The notes: a model not told the origin generated them from the sequence alone. DNA of 64,000 nucleotides from Aphelenchoides besseyi (GCA_024699855.1 JAMPIQ010000001.1:11470001-11534000), one strand, 5' to 3'. Positions 25,801 through 38,444 are shown, numbered from the stretch's first letter. Numbers and translations are program-made.

Positions 25801-28800
25801 CAGAATTCAAGTGGCAATTGAGTGGTGTCGGTTTTCACTGAACAAAAGGAAATCGATTGATGGAACTATTTGAGCGGTATTTCACGAGCAGAATGCAATT
25901 CGGTATCTAGACAACAATTTTCTTGTTCAATCGCTAATGACTAACAGGAACGAAATGTGTGAGCGGTTCCCTTTGACACTCCCAAAATTTCAACCAATTA
26001 AATCCCCAATGACGAGTTGCTTTGTACTCATTTGGAAACTTGAACTCACCAACGAATTGAGCGGGATTACCGATTCCGTGAGTGCGGACGGGATGGACAC
26101 GGACTTTGGAAACGTCGTAACCGGCAACAGTCAAAGGTCCAGAATCAATCAATCGTCCATTAATTCGGATTTCCAGTCGATAGTCGCCAACTTTAGCGAT
26201 TTGATATTCGCATCGAAGAGCCGTCCTTAGCGGAATTACGCGTGTTTCAACGAGTTTCCCACTATCATCTAATATCTGAACTTTAAATGACATTATGTGA
26301 AGGAATTACCTTCAAGTCTAACATCTACATCAGCCGGCTTCAAATGGCCAGTCGACGTTGTGATATCAAAAAAGGAGATTTCTCCCACTTGAGCACGATG
26401 AAGTCCAAGACCAACCAACTCCATGTATCTAGAACGACAATACGATCATCGATCTGTCAACTTTGCTTACAGATCTCCACTACTTTGCGGTAGAGATGAA
26501 GTAATTTGTGATTTTGATGACGAGTAAACGTTTGTTCCTCTCAATGGCACAAGCCACGGTGAACCTTTTACTGGGAATCCGTTGAATTTCATTTCGATTT
26601 TGTGAGGTATGGCTTCAGAAGGTACAAACTTTGCAAGATAGCGTCGTTTTGAGAGCTCTTGTACTTCACAATGCACACGCCCTTCATTTATGAGTAATTC
26701 TAACTCGCCGACTCCACTCTCAAAAGCATTGACTAATACGAGAAAATTATTTTGAAAGAAGACCAAACAAACCTTCAAATGATAGCTCCTTGTTCAGTGC
26801 TTCAACGTTAATAAAGTTAGGAATTCGAGTGACGGAAACTTTTTGAGGATCACCAACATTGCACACAATAGGATCATTAACACTCTGATTGTAAACTAGA
26901 ACGTCAATAAGATGTTCTCCTGAAGCACTTTGATATTACGCGACAACAAGATTTTGTATAAGAATCGTTTTTCAGAGTTCTTAGTGGCAATAGTAAATTC
27001 GAATACAATTTAAAAGAACATGAACGCTAATAGGAAATGCGACGACCTTGTGCAAACATTATCAATGTCGACAAGCAAACGATAAAAAAACGGACAGACC
27101 CCTTCATCGGATTGTAAACAAGACATTGGATTACTTACCGACATTTTGCGGTTTCCACTCGACTTGAAATCGACCGTTTTCTCCTTCAATTGGCAGAACA
27201 CGTGCATGTCGCTGCGAATCGTTGGCATCTACAGAGAAGTATCAAATTAGAAGGTCAACAAAGATGACCGTTAGCGTAAGCTAAGCATTCCCTTTCAGTT
27301 GTTAGTTTTCAACATAATAAAAACAATACAACTCACATTATCCATGTTTAGCGGAAAATTAAACCAACATAACTAGTACTAAAGCTAAATCCTGCAACTG
27401 TTTATAACACCCGAGATTTGTTGGTTAATTGCGCGATTGTGCAAAAGTTGAAAAAAAGATGAACACTATGTTACAAGATAAATAGGTGAAGAAGCAAAAG
27501 CATCAAGTGCAAGAAAGGTAATCGACCAACCCGTGATCACAACGTTCACATCTTTCAACTCGGCTTCAGATGTTTGAACGTAAAATCGTGCAGTTCGTCC
27601 AACAGCCGCAGCTTTCAATTGATCTCCATGAACAGATACGGAGCTTGCATGAGCAATATCCAATATAAAAGGGCTATTTTTTATCTCCATTCCATTAAAA
27701 GTGATGTTAATTCTGTAGTTTTTTCCAGGTCCTTGCGGCGTGAATTGCACCTTGAATATAGTAGTGAGTAAGTTAAAAGACATGTGGTCTTACTTTGTAT
27801 CGATTGCGACCTCCTTCTTCCACCACACTGCATGGAATTGGCTGCTCGTTTCGAAAAACGGAAACCTGCAATCGTGTGTTTGCCCAAAAATCGGCCAATT
27901 TGTTTTACCTTAACGGTCCCAACACCTGCTCTCGACGCATCAACTGTGAATTTGAGTTCCTGATTCACAAGTCCAACGTCAAGTCCGTAGACTGAGACTC
28001 GATCAGCATCGAATACCTGACAAATGAACGGACTTCCGCGAATTGGTTCGTGATCGTATTCGATTTGTATCTTGTATGTTCCAACCTCTTCCGGTTTAAA
28101 GACTGCAGTAAAATAATTGTCCTGGTGTATAACTAAAATTGATCCATGCAATCACTCGTCTCTTGTTTTCATTCACTTTCACATCGATTTATCACTCCTT
28201 TTGGTGAAACTGATAACACGGAGACGTCCTTTCTTGCCGGTCCTCCTTGTGCGTTAATCTGCAAACATTCCGATCGTATGTCCGTGCGGTGACTTCAAAG
28301 AAATTGACGGCAAGAATGCAGAATCAGCGCGAGTGTTCGATTTTACAAAATTTGAATATTTTCAGTTTGACAGCTAATTCGCTTATGTTGGATGGAAGAC
28401 ATCGCCGAGATTTGGCTTATAATCAAAACTTACAACAACTTCGACAACAGAGCCAATGGGACAGGGATCAGAGAGACCGGTGAATGTGACGTTTCCAATG
28501 TTCGCCGTGTCGAAGTACTCACTCATGACCGTAGCCGTTGGCTTCTCAGATGCCGAAGGCGCCGGCAATACCTCAAGGGCAATTGGACTTGTCGGAAGTT
28601 CAATGTCTTCGCACAAAATGTGCACCTGCAAAGGAAAATTTACATAAAACCGTAGAGTAGAAGTCTGCAAGGCTTATGGACTTGAAAAACCCGGTGGTCA
28701 GCGACAACAAAAATGACCGCCATTGTGCACGTCGTTGGCCAAAACGACGCAAAAAAAGACCACGGGAAAACAGGTGAACACGCAAATTGGGATTTGCGTT

Positions 28801-31111
28801 TCGGTCTCGATGGTTTCCGTTCAACAACAAAAATTTTATTACAAATATGACGACAAGAAAGTGCGATCGAAGCGATCAAAAGCCGTCGCGCGACGATCAA
28901 AACCCTTTCCGAGCGTCGACCTCCGAAACCATTTGCTAGCGAGTTTGATCTCCGGAATCTGCAACTCGACGCTCACGCAAAAATGTTCGCAATCCGCGAG
29001 CCAAAAGTCCCGAAACGTGGATGCGGGAATGGTGCAAACGTCGAAATCGTTTCGCGCAATCAAGACAAAAAAAAGCGGCAGTTCAATTCAACCGCATAAA
29101 CCCGCCTTACAGTTTGCGTACCGAAGAACATACGTGGCTCAATCAGTGGAAATTGACGAAGCAGTTCGACGGCACGAAGTCGAGAGAACGGAGAGTGCGA
29201 CAAATGACCTTTCTGCACAGAAGAAAAAGTTGCGGCGAGAATTCGGCGACGAAATTCCGCATTTTTGCGCTCAACGCCATTGGCTTTCATTTTGGCTTTT
29301 GCGCAACGATTTTAGCAAAATTTGGGGAATTCAATTGTAAGAATGGCGATTGAACTTCGGAGAAAGTTCGCGGAAACAAAAACCGTCGATCTGCGCGACG
29401 TCAACGAAGCTGCAAAGACACGCGCAGACAAACGGCGGTTACAAACGGCACGCACGGACTGTGATTTGAGATAAAAATCAGCGATTTTGGTTGCGAGCAA
29501 CGGCATTGACATTTGAGAGCGTCCGAAAAAAATGGACGTCAAAACGATCAGAAACTTACTCTGTAGTTGCCGATCGACTGCGGAGTAAACGATATGATCG
29601 CACCGTTTTCCGTTTTCTGCCTCGTAATCGGAATCTTGTGAGCCGGAATTCGACCGCTCGGCCCAACGATCAAAACCGTCAGATCTTCGACGTCTAATTC
29701 TGCGTGCTTGGCAAAGGCCAGATCGAGATTCAGTTGTTGATTCTCTAGACAAGTTGTGTGAACGATCGCGGGCTCTCTGCTTTCCAATCCGCCAGAGTCC
29801 GCTGGTTTAGTTGACATCAAAGAACAAAGAGACGCGCAGAGTGCCATTAGTCCTGACAAATAGGAATCAATCTTTCCACTTCAACCTACCAATATGATCG
29901 TCGTTTTTTGGATCCGCTATTTCATTGGCCTCAACCAATGACTTTATTCCCAAATCAACAGCAGCATCCAATGCTAAATACATCTATAGTGAAGAGAAGA
30001 CGATTGTGTTTACCTTGTCGGACATTCCAAATCCAATGAGTTGGATCGTCAAAAACCATCTCATCATTCTCGAATGGCGCAATTCGACCAGATACCGCTG
30101 TAACTAGACGACAAAGCAAAAAGCCGTCGTTCCACGAAGAACCAAAATCATGAATTCGAATATCCGGAATTAGCTGAAATCAAGATTCTGAAGTAGTTGC
30201 TATAATCGGAAATTACGTTTTGGACTTGCGCTAACGTTGCATAGTATCCAGGACCTAGCTCCTTAGTAAAATAGGATATATAAGCTAAGCATGAGTTCTG
30301 GTCTAAATGCAAGCTATTTAAATGCTCGGCGCTGATAATCATTGGGACATCAAGTTCGGAATGGGCAGTTTCTAGGGCTGTTTGACAATTAGACAAACTA
30401 AAACATCTTCAAATAAGTATGATTGCGTGAAAACGACCTTTGACTGCGGTCGTAGGTATTCCAGTTGGGAAGTATTCCCGGTCGACAAAAATTGATAAGT
30501 GCAATTAATGCAATTCCATCGTTCCAACTGCTACTGAAATTGTTAATTCGAAGCTGTACGGGTATAACTGCCTAAAGACTCGTAAAGAATTGTGGTCAAT
30601 TATTCAATAAAGCTCACTTGCAACCACGCCATAATCAGTTTCTTAGGTGGTACTTTAGTGGAACGTGCAATTTGATATCTTTGGATTATTGACCACATTA
30701 ATCCGAGAATCAATTTCAGATTACCGGTAACTATGTCTTGACTTCCTGGACTAAAAATAAGCGAAAACGAACAACCAACTAACTGACCAATGTTGATCAA
30801 CTTGATTCCATCTTCTTCCAATGCTTCTAATGCCATTTGTGTGTTCATCAAACATTGAATCTCGGTTGGATCGTGCAAATAGATTCGTCCAGTACACGAC
30901 CTTTTTTGCAGCTGCTCGACAAGTCGAATTAAGGCGATTCCGTTGTTTAAATCGAACTTCAGATCGTTCACGAAAACATCAGTGTTGCGTAACTGAAACT
31001 GTGCTTTTCAATTTTCACAAACAAACCTGTTACCTCGTGATTCAACCAGTTCGTAAAAGTTTGAATTTGAATACAAACCCAACGAGGCAAAACGTCCGGA
31101 GTTTCGTTCAT
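10815..31111 (-). CDS. fln-2: Filamin, FLN-2-type, with three calponin-homology domains
   Basis: Giant actin-binding scaffold. Start ATG 31109-31111; exon 1 (31034-31111) ends in QTFTNWLNHE and splices to 30992. CH1 (about 31.1-30.6 kb) holds NGIALIRLVEQLQKR and KLILGLMWSIIQRYQ. CH2 (30.6-30.15) holds SSSWNDGIALIALIN. A third CH follows (30.15-29.83, SSWNDGFLLCRLVTAV), as in C. elegans FLN-2. From 29.8 kb leftward many Ig/filamin repeats follow, each with signatures such as GSPF and GxHxVxV. A Ser/Arg/Pro-rich disordered insert lies at about 22.6-23.9 kb. The C-terminus is proline-rich (about 10815-11030) rather than a dimerisation repeat. The reading frame stays open through every junction I checked, including the 3.56-kb intron. 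Stop TAA 10815-10817. Confidence 0.9.
14985..15045. repeat. Direct repeat, copy 1
   Basis: A stretch of about 60 bp running from GCGAGCTCATAG through GGAAGTATTTTATTG to TTTAGTTATGGAGGT is repeated at 17131-17187 with a handful of mismatches and a 3-bp gap. Copy 1 supplies the ATG of the zinc-finger-like frame; copy 2 has a stop as the next codon. Both copies lie in the same filamin intron and enclose the transposase-like fragment. Confidence 0.6.
15030..15790 (+). pseudogene. C2H2 zinc-finger gene or gene relic nested in filamin intron
   Basis: A 22-nt first exon with ATG 15030 splices (GTAAG 15052, AG 15094-15095) to a basic Pro/Lys-rich segment that closes with TAG at 15182-15184. The next frame opens at once into a zinc-finger-like CLGCNEVITKRKFKNHLKF followed by VHLH (C-x2-C-x11-H-x4-H), then a Cys/His-rich basic segment with CREF and NACHYMQYKRRPC. 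Introns at about 15303-15348 and 15629-15671 fit GT-AG, and the last frame ends at 15790. The one-base frame break before the finger implies decay, an unrecognised intron or a sequencing error. Family unknown; a transposon-encoded DNA-binding protein is plausible given its neighbours. Confidence 0.4.
15994..16429 (+). mobile_element. ISXO2/Merlin-like transposase N-terminal fragment
   Basis: Two in-frame exons (intron 16261-16303, 43 nt) encode a Cys-containing segment, WRCTTKRCRKEMGIRNYSWF, then FEGARVHPKEV joined to FLFSYFWAHDLASVDLV and a helix-turn-helix-like end, closing at 16427-16429. ISXO2/IS1595-type transposases, including eukaryotic Merlin elements, begin with a zinc ribbon of pattern W(R/K)Cxx..C(R/K)xxISIRxGSWFEGSxLxL followed by a hydrophobic YFWA-like helix, which this resembles closely. 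The DDE catalytic domain is not visible downstream, so the copy is truncated or was captured as a DNA-binding module. One expected ribbon cysteine appears as Asn (CPRN). Confidence 0.5.
17131..17187. repeat. Direct repeat, copy 2
   Basis: Second copy of the roughly 60-bp repeat, starting TCGAGCTCATATTG and containing the identical GGAAGTATTTTATTG core followed by a near-identical TTAGTTATG segment. It sits about 2.1 kb from copy 1 and only about 55 bp from the filamin splice donor at 17241. Confidence 0.6.
24821..24869 (-). promoter_or_regulatory. fln-2: Candidate internal first exon of filamin (short isoform start)
   Basis: Inside a 1847-nt filamin intron (24203-26049) a 49-nt stretch begins with ATG at 24867-24869, reads MDESPRYVSQLYVIPA plus one base, and ends at a GTCAG donor. 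The leftover base has the same phase as the normal upstream exon (ends at 26050), so both join VSATEGGQGQLEIS in frame at 24202. This fits an alternative promoter making a CH-less filamin. The roughly 1.2 kb upstream (24870-26049) would be the promoter. Confidence 0.5.
28626..29559. other. Filamin intron with a 205-codon antisense open frame
   Basis: A 934-nt intron separates the filamin exon ending SIGNYR from the one starting VHILCEDIELPTSP. On the plus strand it contains an uninterrupted frame from 28723 to 29340, Lys/Arg/Ser-rich, without a motif I recognise. The intron is visibly richer in CG-containing words than neighbouring introns. There is no clear evidence that the frame is a gene. 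Confidence 0.5.
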
Positions 31112-32343
31112 CACTTCAAACTGAACTTTCAAACACAAACGTCCATCTCATAGTCTTTAGAATTTAATAATTCCGTCGATTTTATGATTTTAGACTCGTT
31201 TTTCGCACCAACCACTGAGCTTCTCATTGATCGCTGCTCTTCGTCCCAGTTCTCAGGGGTCGACTTTGCGCGTCCTCCTCTCTATCCGCCGAGCAAACTT
31301 CTTGTTCACGGTTTGCGAAATTCATCGCCATCAACGGACTCAAATACCGAGAGAGTGCACTCAGCCAACTGACTCAGTGAAATTGACCGCGCGGTCAATT
31401 TACCTTTCGAACACTCAAGACAACAGTTGAAATTCGCCGTCTCACTGTTCGCACACTTGAACTTGCGGCTATTTGCTATTATCTTACTTTCGAACAAACA
31501 AATTCAATTTATTTACACTTCAAACAAAAACGCTTGGGAATGTCATTAGTAGATCTTAACGTCCGGTTTATCTCGTGGTTTTCGCAACGATATCCGGCTC
31601 TGAAAACACAGCCATCCATTGCTTTACAAGCGACTTCGAACTTACGTAAGCACTTGAAAAGGCTTCGGCATCTTCATTTCTGGCGACCTCATTTCCCGAA
31701 TCTCCAGCAATCGAGAGCGTAAAAACGAGAATAAGAATTATTCTAAAACGGGAAATTTACAATCAACAGCAAGCCGAAAATTGTTTCATTAAATCTTCTA
31801 CGTGGCTTTTCACTAAAACAAAGAAACTCACATAATCAACGTGAAGAAAAAAGGCTGATTGAAACCTAACGATGCCAATGCATTGCCCATCTTGTCTTAC
31901 ATTAGTAATAAACGACCAGGACAATGACAGAAAGAATTGTGGAATAAGAGAGATTCCCGTAAAGCCGAACAACTCGGCACTTTGTCGCATCGATTTTCGG
32001 CCACAGACTTTTGGCCAACAAAGCCAATTGAGTTCGAGATTAACAAATTAAAGTTTATTGATGCTTTAATGCGTATAATGCAAGTTCCTGTGAATTCCGA
32101 TGTTTGAACACCTTTTACAATTCATCTTATTCTTAAAGTGCAATTCCATTTAATTCCTTACAGAACACTTTTGGCACTTTAGTTCGTACGCGGTATTCTC
32201 AAGGCGAAAGTATTACCAACGGATTCCTTGGCATTAGCTGATCTGATCAACGGTATGTTTAAACTGCGTAACACCGTTGTTTAGTCATCAATGTTGCTGT
32301 CTTGCAGAAACATTCCTTTCCACTTTCAGTTTTTCTCTTTTAG
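31112..32343. other. Divergent upstream region of filamin and NADAR genes
   Basis: About 1.2 kb between the start codons of two outward-facing genes, so it should carry both promoters. It contains several short open frames (for example 31534-31722 on plus and 31763-31990 on minus) without motifs. An acceptor-like TTTCTCTTTTAG ends directly before the NADAR ATG, which suggests a 5' UTR intron or a spliced-leader site, with a possible non-coding exon near 32180-32254. Confidence 0.45.
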
Positions 32344-33524
32344 ATGATCTCTGTGGATATAGATCGGCTATTTGGAGAGGACGATATTCCAAGTGAAAGC
32401 GTATGCTACTTGTCGAATTACTAATAATTGGGCCAATTTTCTAGGAAGTGGATTTTACATTCGACAAGGAAACTAGCCACTACTCATTGAGTATCTCCGA
32501 TACGAACAAGTCGTTTGAAAAGTCGACGTATGGAAACGAGTATATGTCGGCAGTTGGTGGATGCAAAACGGTTCGATTGAATGAGAAGAACAAGTCAAAG
32601 GTCCAGCGTAAAATTCGAGCTTTACCTTACGCAATCGTGAAACTTCGAAACCATGTACCTGCTTTCGAATACAAACTTCGATCGGACAACATGATCTGCT
32701 TTTCTGGTATGCATTTCTTGAGCTCCTTTTACCCGGTTAGCTTAATTGAAATAATCTCACAATTATGGCGATTCATTTTAGGCAGCTTTTGATATCAATG
32801 GCCAAATATACGCGTCGGTTGAGCACTACTACCGTAAGTTTGTTGTCTAATGTCGATTATTGACAACCTTCTTTTCAGAAGCGACCAAGTTGTACACAAT
32901 CTGCGGCTTTAAAGTAGGTGCCTACGATCTTTGTCCATAATCCTCGTTATTTGAGCAAGCAGAACAAATCGCCAATTGTAGTGGAGCGTTCCAAGCAAAA
33001 AAGTATGCCAAAGAAACGCTGGCTAATCACGGCATATCGTCTCGAACTTTAAATGAATGGAAACAAACGGATGGTCTGCTCACATTGATTTATGCGGTTG
33101 CGTTGAAGTTCATTCAAAATCCCAATTTGCGTGAACTACTGTTTGCGACCTCGGACGTGAGTTGGTACTGTCAGCAAACAAAATGACTTTCAAATTTCAG
33201 AAGCTATTGGTTCAAACGCACGATGGCGACAACTTCTATGCTTCAGGAACCAATGCAGAAGACTTGGAAGCGTGGATTAAAGAGCACGAAGGAGAAGTTC
33301 TGAAGGTTTGCTGTTCTGTTACAGACATTTCGAATTACGAGAGTTTTCAGGTCCCGTGTAATCTCGTTAAGCCGGTGTTGAAATACGTGCCACTCGTAGC
33401 AAAAGGCCAAAACTTGTTGGGTTTTATCAACATGAAGGTGCGTCAAGAGCTTTTGCTCGTCAATCCAGATCATCTGCAAGACATCAATGTTGTAAACACC
33501 ATCTTGATGAAGTTAACTTCTTAA
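32344..33524 (+). CDS. NADAR-domain protein (YbiA-like N-glycosidase family)
   Basis: The N-terminal 140 residues are acidic then basic and unrecognised. The central part, assembled across short introns at about 32705-32782 and 32834-32879, reads INGQIYASVEHYYQATKL, the first NADAR signature (S-x-E-x-x-x-Q-A-x-K). Further exons give FQAKKYAKETL, WKQTDGLLTLIYAVALKF, QNPNLRELLFATSD and LLVQTHDGDNFYA, matching the conserved order of the YbiA/NADAR fold. Bacterial members hydrolyse the N-glycosidic bond of riboflavin intermediates, and some NADAR proteins remove ADP-ribose from DNA. A C-terminal extension of about 80 residues is added. The start was chosen because it follows a strong acceptor. 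Confidence 0.75.
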
Positions 33525-33710
33525 AATGATCCACTCACGCACTCGATTTACTTTTTGTTTTCCATTGTTAACTAAGTTTTTGTTTAGCTGTTGAACTCTT
33601 CTCACAAAGTGCTTCAACATCGTATTTTACAGAGTATGTTGTTATTTTGTTTAATAAAAGTAAAAAACAAACACAGTGATTAATGTTCGAGATACAAAAA
33701 AGGAATTTTA

Positions 33711-34570
33711 TCATTGAGTTTGTTGAGCGATCTTGTGAACCGTTCGAAGCAATTCAATTGACTTCTTGTAGCGTTCTCGACGTCTCTCTTTGTGTTCGTT
33801 GAAACTAAAAAAACATAGCAAACATCAGTGTCAATCTTAAATCCTACCATTGCTTTACGTTTTTGTAATGTTGCAAGTGTTCAGCCAACAAAACTTCCGC
33901 ATTTTGTTCTTTCGCAGTTTGGTAGTCGAATTGGGAAACGAACTCAGGAACCTCCGGACAATTCGGTGCAATGGGAATATGCGGGGCAGGAGCAGGAAGA
34001 GAGTAGATGGTTTTTGTGGCCATTAAATCCTGAAACAGTAGCAGTCAATATTAGATGCTAGAGATTAGGAAGACCAAGGAAATATTGTTGGGTAACGGTG
34101 GTGGTAGTTCAACCGGCGGTTGAATCTCATCGTCTTTTCCGTACATCCATTTGCGACACAACGAGTAGATCGATTCCGATTGTTCGACGTCTCGAATTCC
34201 GAAAGATTTGCCGCGTAATTCGAACACCACACCTAAAGTTTCATGCGAAAATCGTTTCGTAGAAATTCAAAATTTACGTTTCTCTCGTCGCGGTTTTCTC
34301 GGTCTTCCAGGTCCACGTCGAACTTCTTCTTCTTCGACATTTAGTATTTTGTAGTTGCTGTAACATAATTCATGAGTATGCCACATTAAAATGAGCTCAC
34401 TCTTCTCGGTAGATCAAAGCCGAAGGTCCATCTCCCGAGCGAATTCCACTGAGCAGGTTGCCCAAACGATTTCGTGCGAATTTCATATCGGGAGATAGTG
34501 GAACGGGATTGTTCTGAAGCTCGACATGTTTCCTCGGCGTCAACGGCAAGTCCACTCTCTCCATCTCCAT
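33711..34570 (-). CDS. lin-37: LIN-37, MuvB/DREAM complex subunit
   Basis: The N-terminal exon (ATG 34568-34570) holds the block ALIYREDNYKILNVEEEEV and an AT-hook-like RRGPGRPRKPRREK. A later exon has VVFELRGKSFGIRDVEQSES followed by IYSLCRKWMYGKD, the CRAW-type motif that marks LIN37 in animals. The C-terminal exon has a charged helix with HLQHYKNVKQWFNEHKERRR. LIN37 is part of the MuvB core that represses cell-cycle and, in worms, germline-type genes. Four introns of about 45-60 nt. Stop TGA 33711-33713. Confidence 0.85.
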
Positions 34571-35081
34571 TGTATTCTATCGTTCAGCCTCGAGCGCCTG
34601 AAATTTTGATCTCAACTGTATAGTATAGAAGCACAAGGACTTTACGTATAAATCGATTGTAAGTTGCAATACTAAGATATCTCCAAGCAAAATTCAACTT
34701 TCAAAGCGTCCGTTTACAACGACACAGATGACTCCGATGACACTTGTTTTCCGTTCAAATTGTTGTGGTGTGATTGGCTGTTGCTGAGAACTACGTGTAT
34801 TATTCTTAATATGATTGATGGAAATAATGGGTTGATTTCATGATAACGTGTTTCTTAAACAGTCCGATGTTTGACGAACACACACGTGTGTATTTTACTC
34901 TCATGTTCAGAGAAACTGCTTTCGATTTGATTTCTGTGTCTCTCGAATCAAAACGCGCGTTTTTGGTTTATCTCATCTGAAGATCTTTTCTGTTAAATCT
35001 TATGATTTTATGCGTGACTTCCAACAAGTAGGGCGTGAAATAAACTACTTAGCCTACGCTTATGTTTGAAATTGTTTCAGG
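34571..35081. other. Divergent promoter region between lin-37 and cytidylyltransferase
   Basis: About 510 bp between two outward-facing genes. It has an ATTGTTGTGGTGTGATTGGCTG segment near 34758-34780 containing an inverted-CCAAT-like GATTGG box, which would suit a shared housekeeping promoter. A TTTCAG precedes the ATG at 35082, so the downstream gene may have a spliced 5' UTR or a spliced-leader site. Confidence 0.4.
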
Positions 35082-36213
<1,132 letters not shown>

Positions 36214-36413
36214 ACAATTGTCATTTCCAAGACCATTTCTGCCCATTTCACTCGTGCCTTTTCGTTCACTGACACAGTTTTTTAAGCCGGTTTTGCATTG
36301 GAATGACAATATAATTGTCCCAGATATGTTTCTTATAATTTATCCTTTCCGTCTGTGAACGTTCTTTTTGTCGCATGAAAACAACAAGAGTTTAGTCATA
36401 CTCAAACGTAATT

Positions 36414-36429
36414 TGCATATGCATATGCA
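36414..36429. promoter_or_regulatory. Perfect 16-bp palindrome with octamer-like site
   Basis: TGCATATGCATATGCA is its own reverse complement. With the flanking AT it forms ATTTGCAT, the reverse of the POU octamer ATGCAAAT. It lies about 200 bp after the cytidylyltransferase stop, just before an AATAAA at about 36437, and 110 bp before the UPF3 start. It could be a transcription-factor site for the downstream gene or a simple AT-rich palindrome. Confidence 0.4.
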
Positions 36430-36541
36430 TAAAACGCAATAAAGTTTCCGTTGACTCTCATTCGATAAAGCCGTTGCTTGCGGTTAAATTACCTTCTTGT
36501 TTGCTTCTTGATTAAAAGAATCAACAAAGACTTTACAGTCA

Positions 36542-37987
36542 ATGCCGCCATCAACTACGGGAGTTGTTGATGGAAATGAAGGAAAGAAGCAGCACTTTAA
36601 GGTACGTGTTTTCATGTAATTTGTTTGATTGGTTTTTAGCTTGTTATACGCCGACTTCCACCCGGGATGAACAAGGAAGATTTGATGAATCAGATTGAAC
36701 CACTGGACGGTTGTTCTGCTGTTTGGTTTCGTCCATGTGATCCACAGTTAGCACCTCAAGGCTTCAGTCGTGCGTATGTAGTTTTCGAAGATTGGGAAAG
36801 AGCATCTGCATTTCACAATCGGTTTCATAACTACGTATTCTTGGACAGAAACGGTAATTACAATTTCGATTAACTTATTTGGCATTTTAGGTACACAATC
36901 GGTAGCTATAGTCGAATTGGCATTACATCCCGATGTTCCAAGTAGTTTTCCGGAGAATGCGAAGAAAAATGATGAACGAACAGGAACACTGGAGAAAAGT
37001 GAATAATCAATTGAATACAATTGTATGCATCAATGTGTTTCAGAAGATGATTATATTGCTTTTCTCAAAGAGTACAATACTTTGGCAGAAAAGAAGGTTA
37101 TCAACTTCGATCAACTGCTTCAGGAGCTCGAGGAGAAAGAGAAACAATTGGAAAAAGGGCAAGTTCGTGAAACCCCACTCACAAACTTTCTCATTCAACA
37201 AGCCATGGAAAAGGTAGATCGTTTATTTGTCTTCTCGTCTAATCGATAATTTCAGGAAAAGAAACGTGTGGCTCGTTTGGAGCATCACAAACAGAAACAA
37301 GCCAAGTTGGTAACAGAAGGAAAGAAAAAGGATTTACGCAAAGAAACCAAAACTCCAAAAGTCAAGAGTTTGTTTATTGAAAATGCTTTTTAATAGGAAT
37401 CTAATAACTTTCAGAGAACGAAACCGATGTTGCAAAAACGGAAGAGCAAAAAGATAAGAAACCGAAGAAACGGGCAACACGTGCAGAAAGAAAAGAGAAG
37501 GCTGCATTGAAGGAAAAGGCTGAAGCCGTATGCCGATACAATGAAGTTAGCAATAAGTTAGTTTTTTTAGAAAAAAGAAGCTGAAGAATTCGGTGGAAAG
37601 AAACCGATTTTGTTGAAACGTGAATCGAAGAACACTGAAGATGATTCCGTTTTAAAAGCTGAATCCATGGACAAGCCTTTGTTGGCAGCAACAAACGGTA
37701 TTCAAAAGACAAACGGCGAAACCGTTGAGTGCAAACCTGCTGTCCTGAAACCTCGATTGCAAAAACCAGTAAAGAAAACGGAGCCATCGACTGAGAAACA
37801 AAGCGATGAAAAGGATGATTCCGATGAGAAACGTAAACAACGTCGAACGGTTAGTTCTTTCTTACAGTTGGCATATCGATTTGAAATTTAGCAGCGTCCC
37901 GAACGTGCCATCTACCGTCCACCTCGTGGTCAGGCACCTAAGAAAGAAAAGACGAACGAAAGTCTGTCAACTGCTGCAAAATCGTAA
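36542..37987 (+). CDS. smg-4: UPF3 / SMG-4, nonsense-mediated decay factor
   Basis: RNA-surveillance adaptor linking UPF2 to exon junction complexes. After a short leader (ATG 36542) the UPF3 RNP-type domain reads KLVIRRLPPGMNKEDLMNQI, SAVWFRPCD, GFSRAYVVFEDWERASAFHNR and VAIVELALHPDVP. A conserved EEDDYIAFLKEY-type segment follows (about 37040-37075), then long Lys/Glu-rich regions. The end has RPERAIYRPPRGQAPKKEK, similar in character to the UPF3 exon-junction-complex-binding motif. Eight or so exons with short introns. Stop TAA 37985-37987. Confidence 0.88.
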
Positions 37988-38444
37988 CTTCTTTTTTGAC
38001 TCTATCGTCTGGAAATTGAGTGGTTAGTTTTTGAGTAAACTTATTAGCCACTTAATTAACATCAGAAAGCTGATTGATTATTATGTTTAGACGATTGAAA
38101 GTATGTCCCAGCACTTTGTTTGTGCACATGGTCGTTGAACCGATTTTCCCGTCAATCGATGTTTGTGGTAAGAGGATTGGTTAACCAAAACTAAAGATTG
38201 GACAACACGTGTGACTGCAATCATCAGATGAGAGTTATTCGGTTCTTGGTCAACAATCTTTTGTTTAACTCACTTTTTGTTTTAACCCACAGGATAAATT
38301 TGTTATTTTGCATTCATGATTTTAACAGCAATTAAAAGTCCAACTTGAAGAGCAATCATTGAACTTCTGTTTAGTTGAAGGATCATAAAACGAATAGTTA
38401 AAATAAGTTTATTGATTGTCTTTCAATCGTAATTAAACATACGA
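37988..38444. other. Convergent intergenic region
   Basis: About 450 bp between the stop codons of two converging genes, A/T-rich, expected to hold both 3' UTRs. On the minus strand AATAAACTTATTT-like sequence near 38405 is a plausible poly(A) signal for the dehydratase. There is no open frame of note. Confidence 0.45.

Noticed and set aside
31763..31990. Hydrophobic minus-strand frame in the filamin/NADAR gap
   Set aside because: Joining it to neighbouring hydrophobic pieces would need introns shorter than 20 nt, below anything else in the window.
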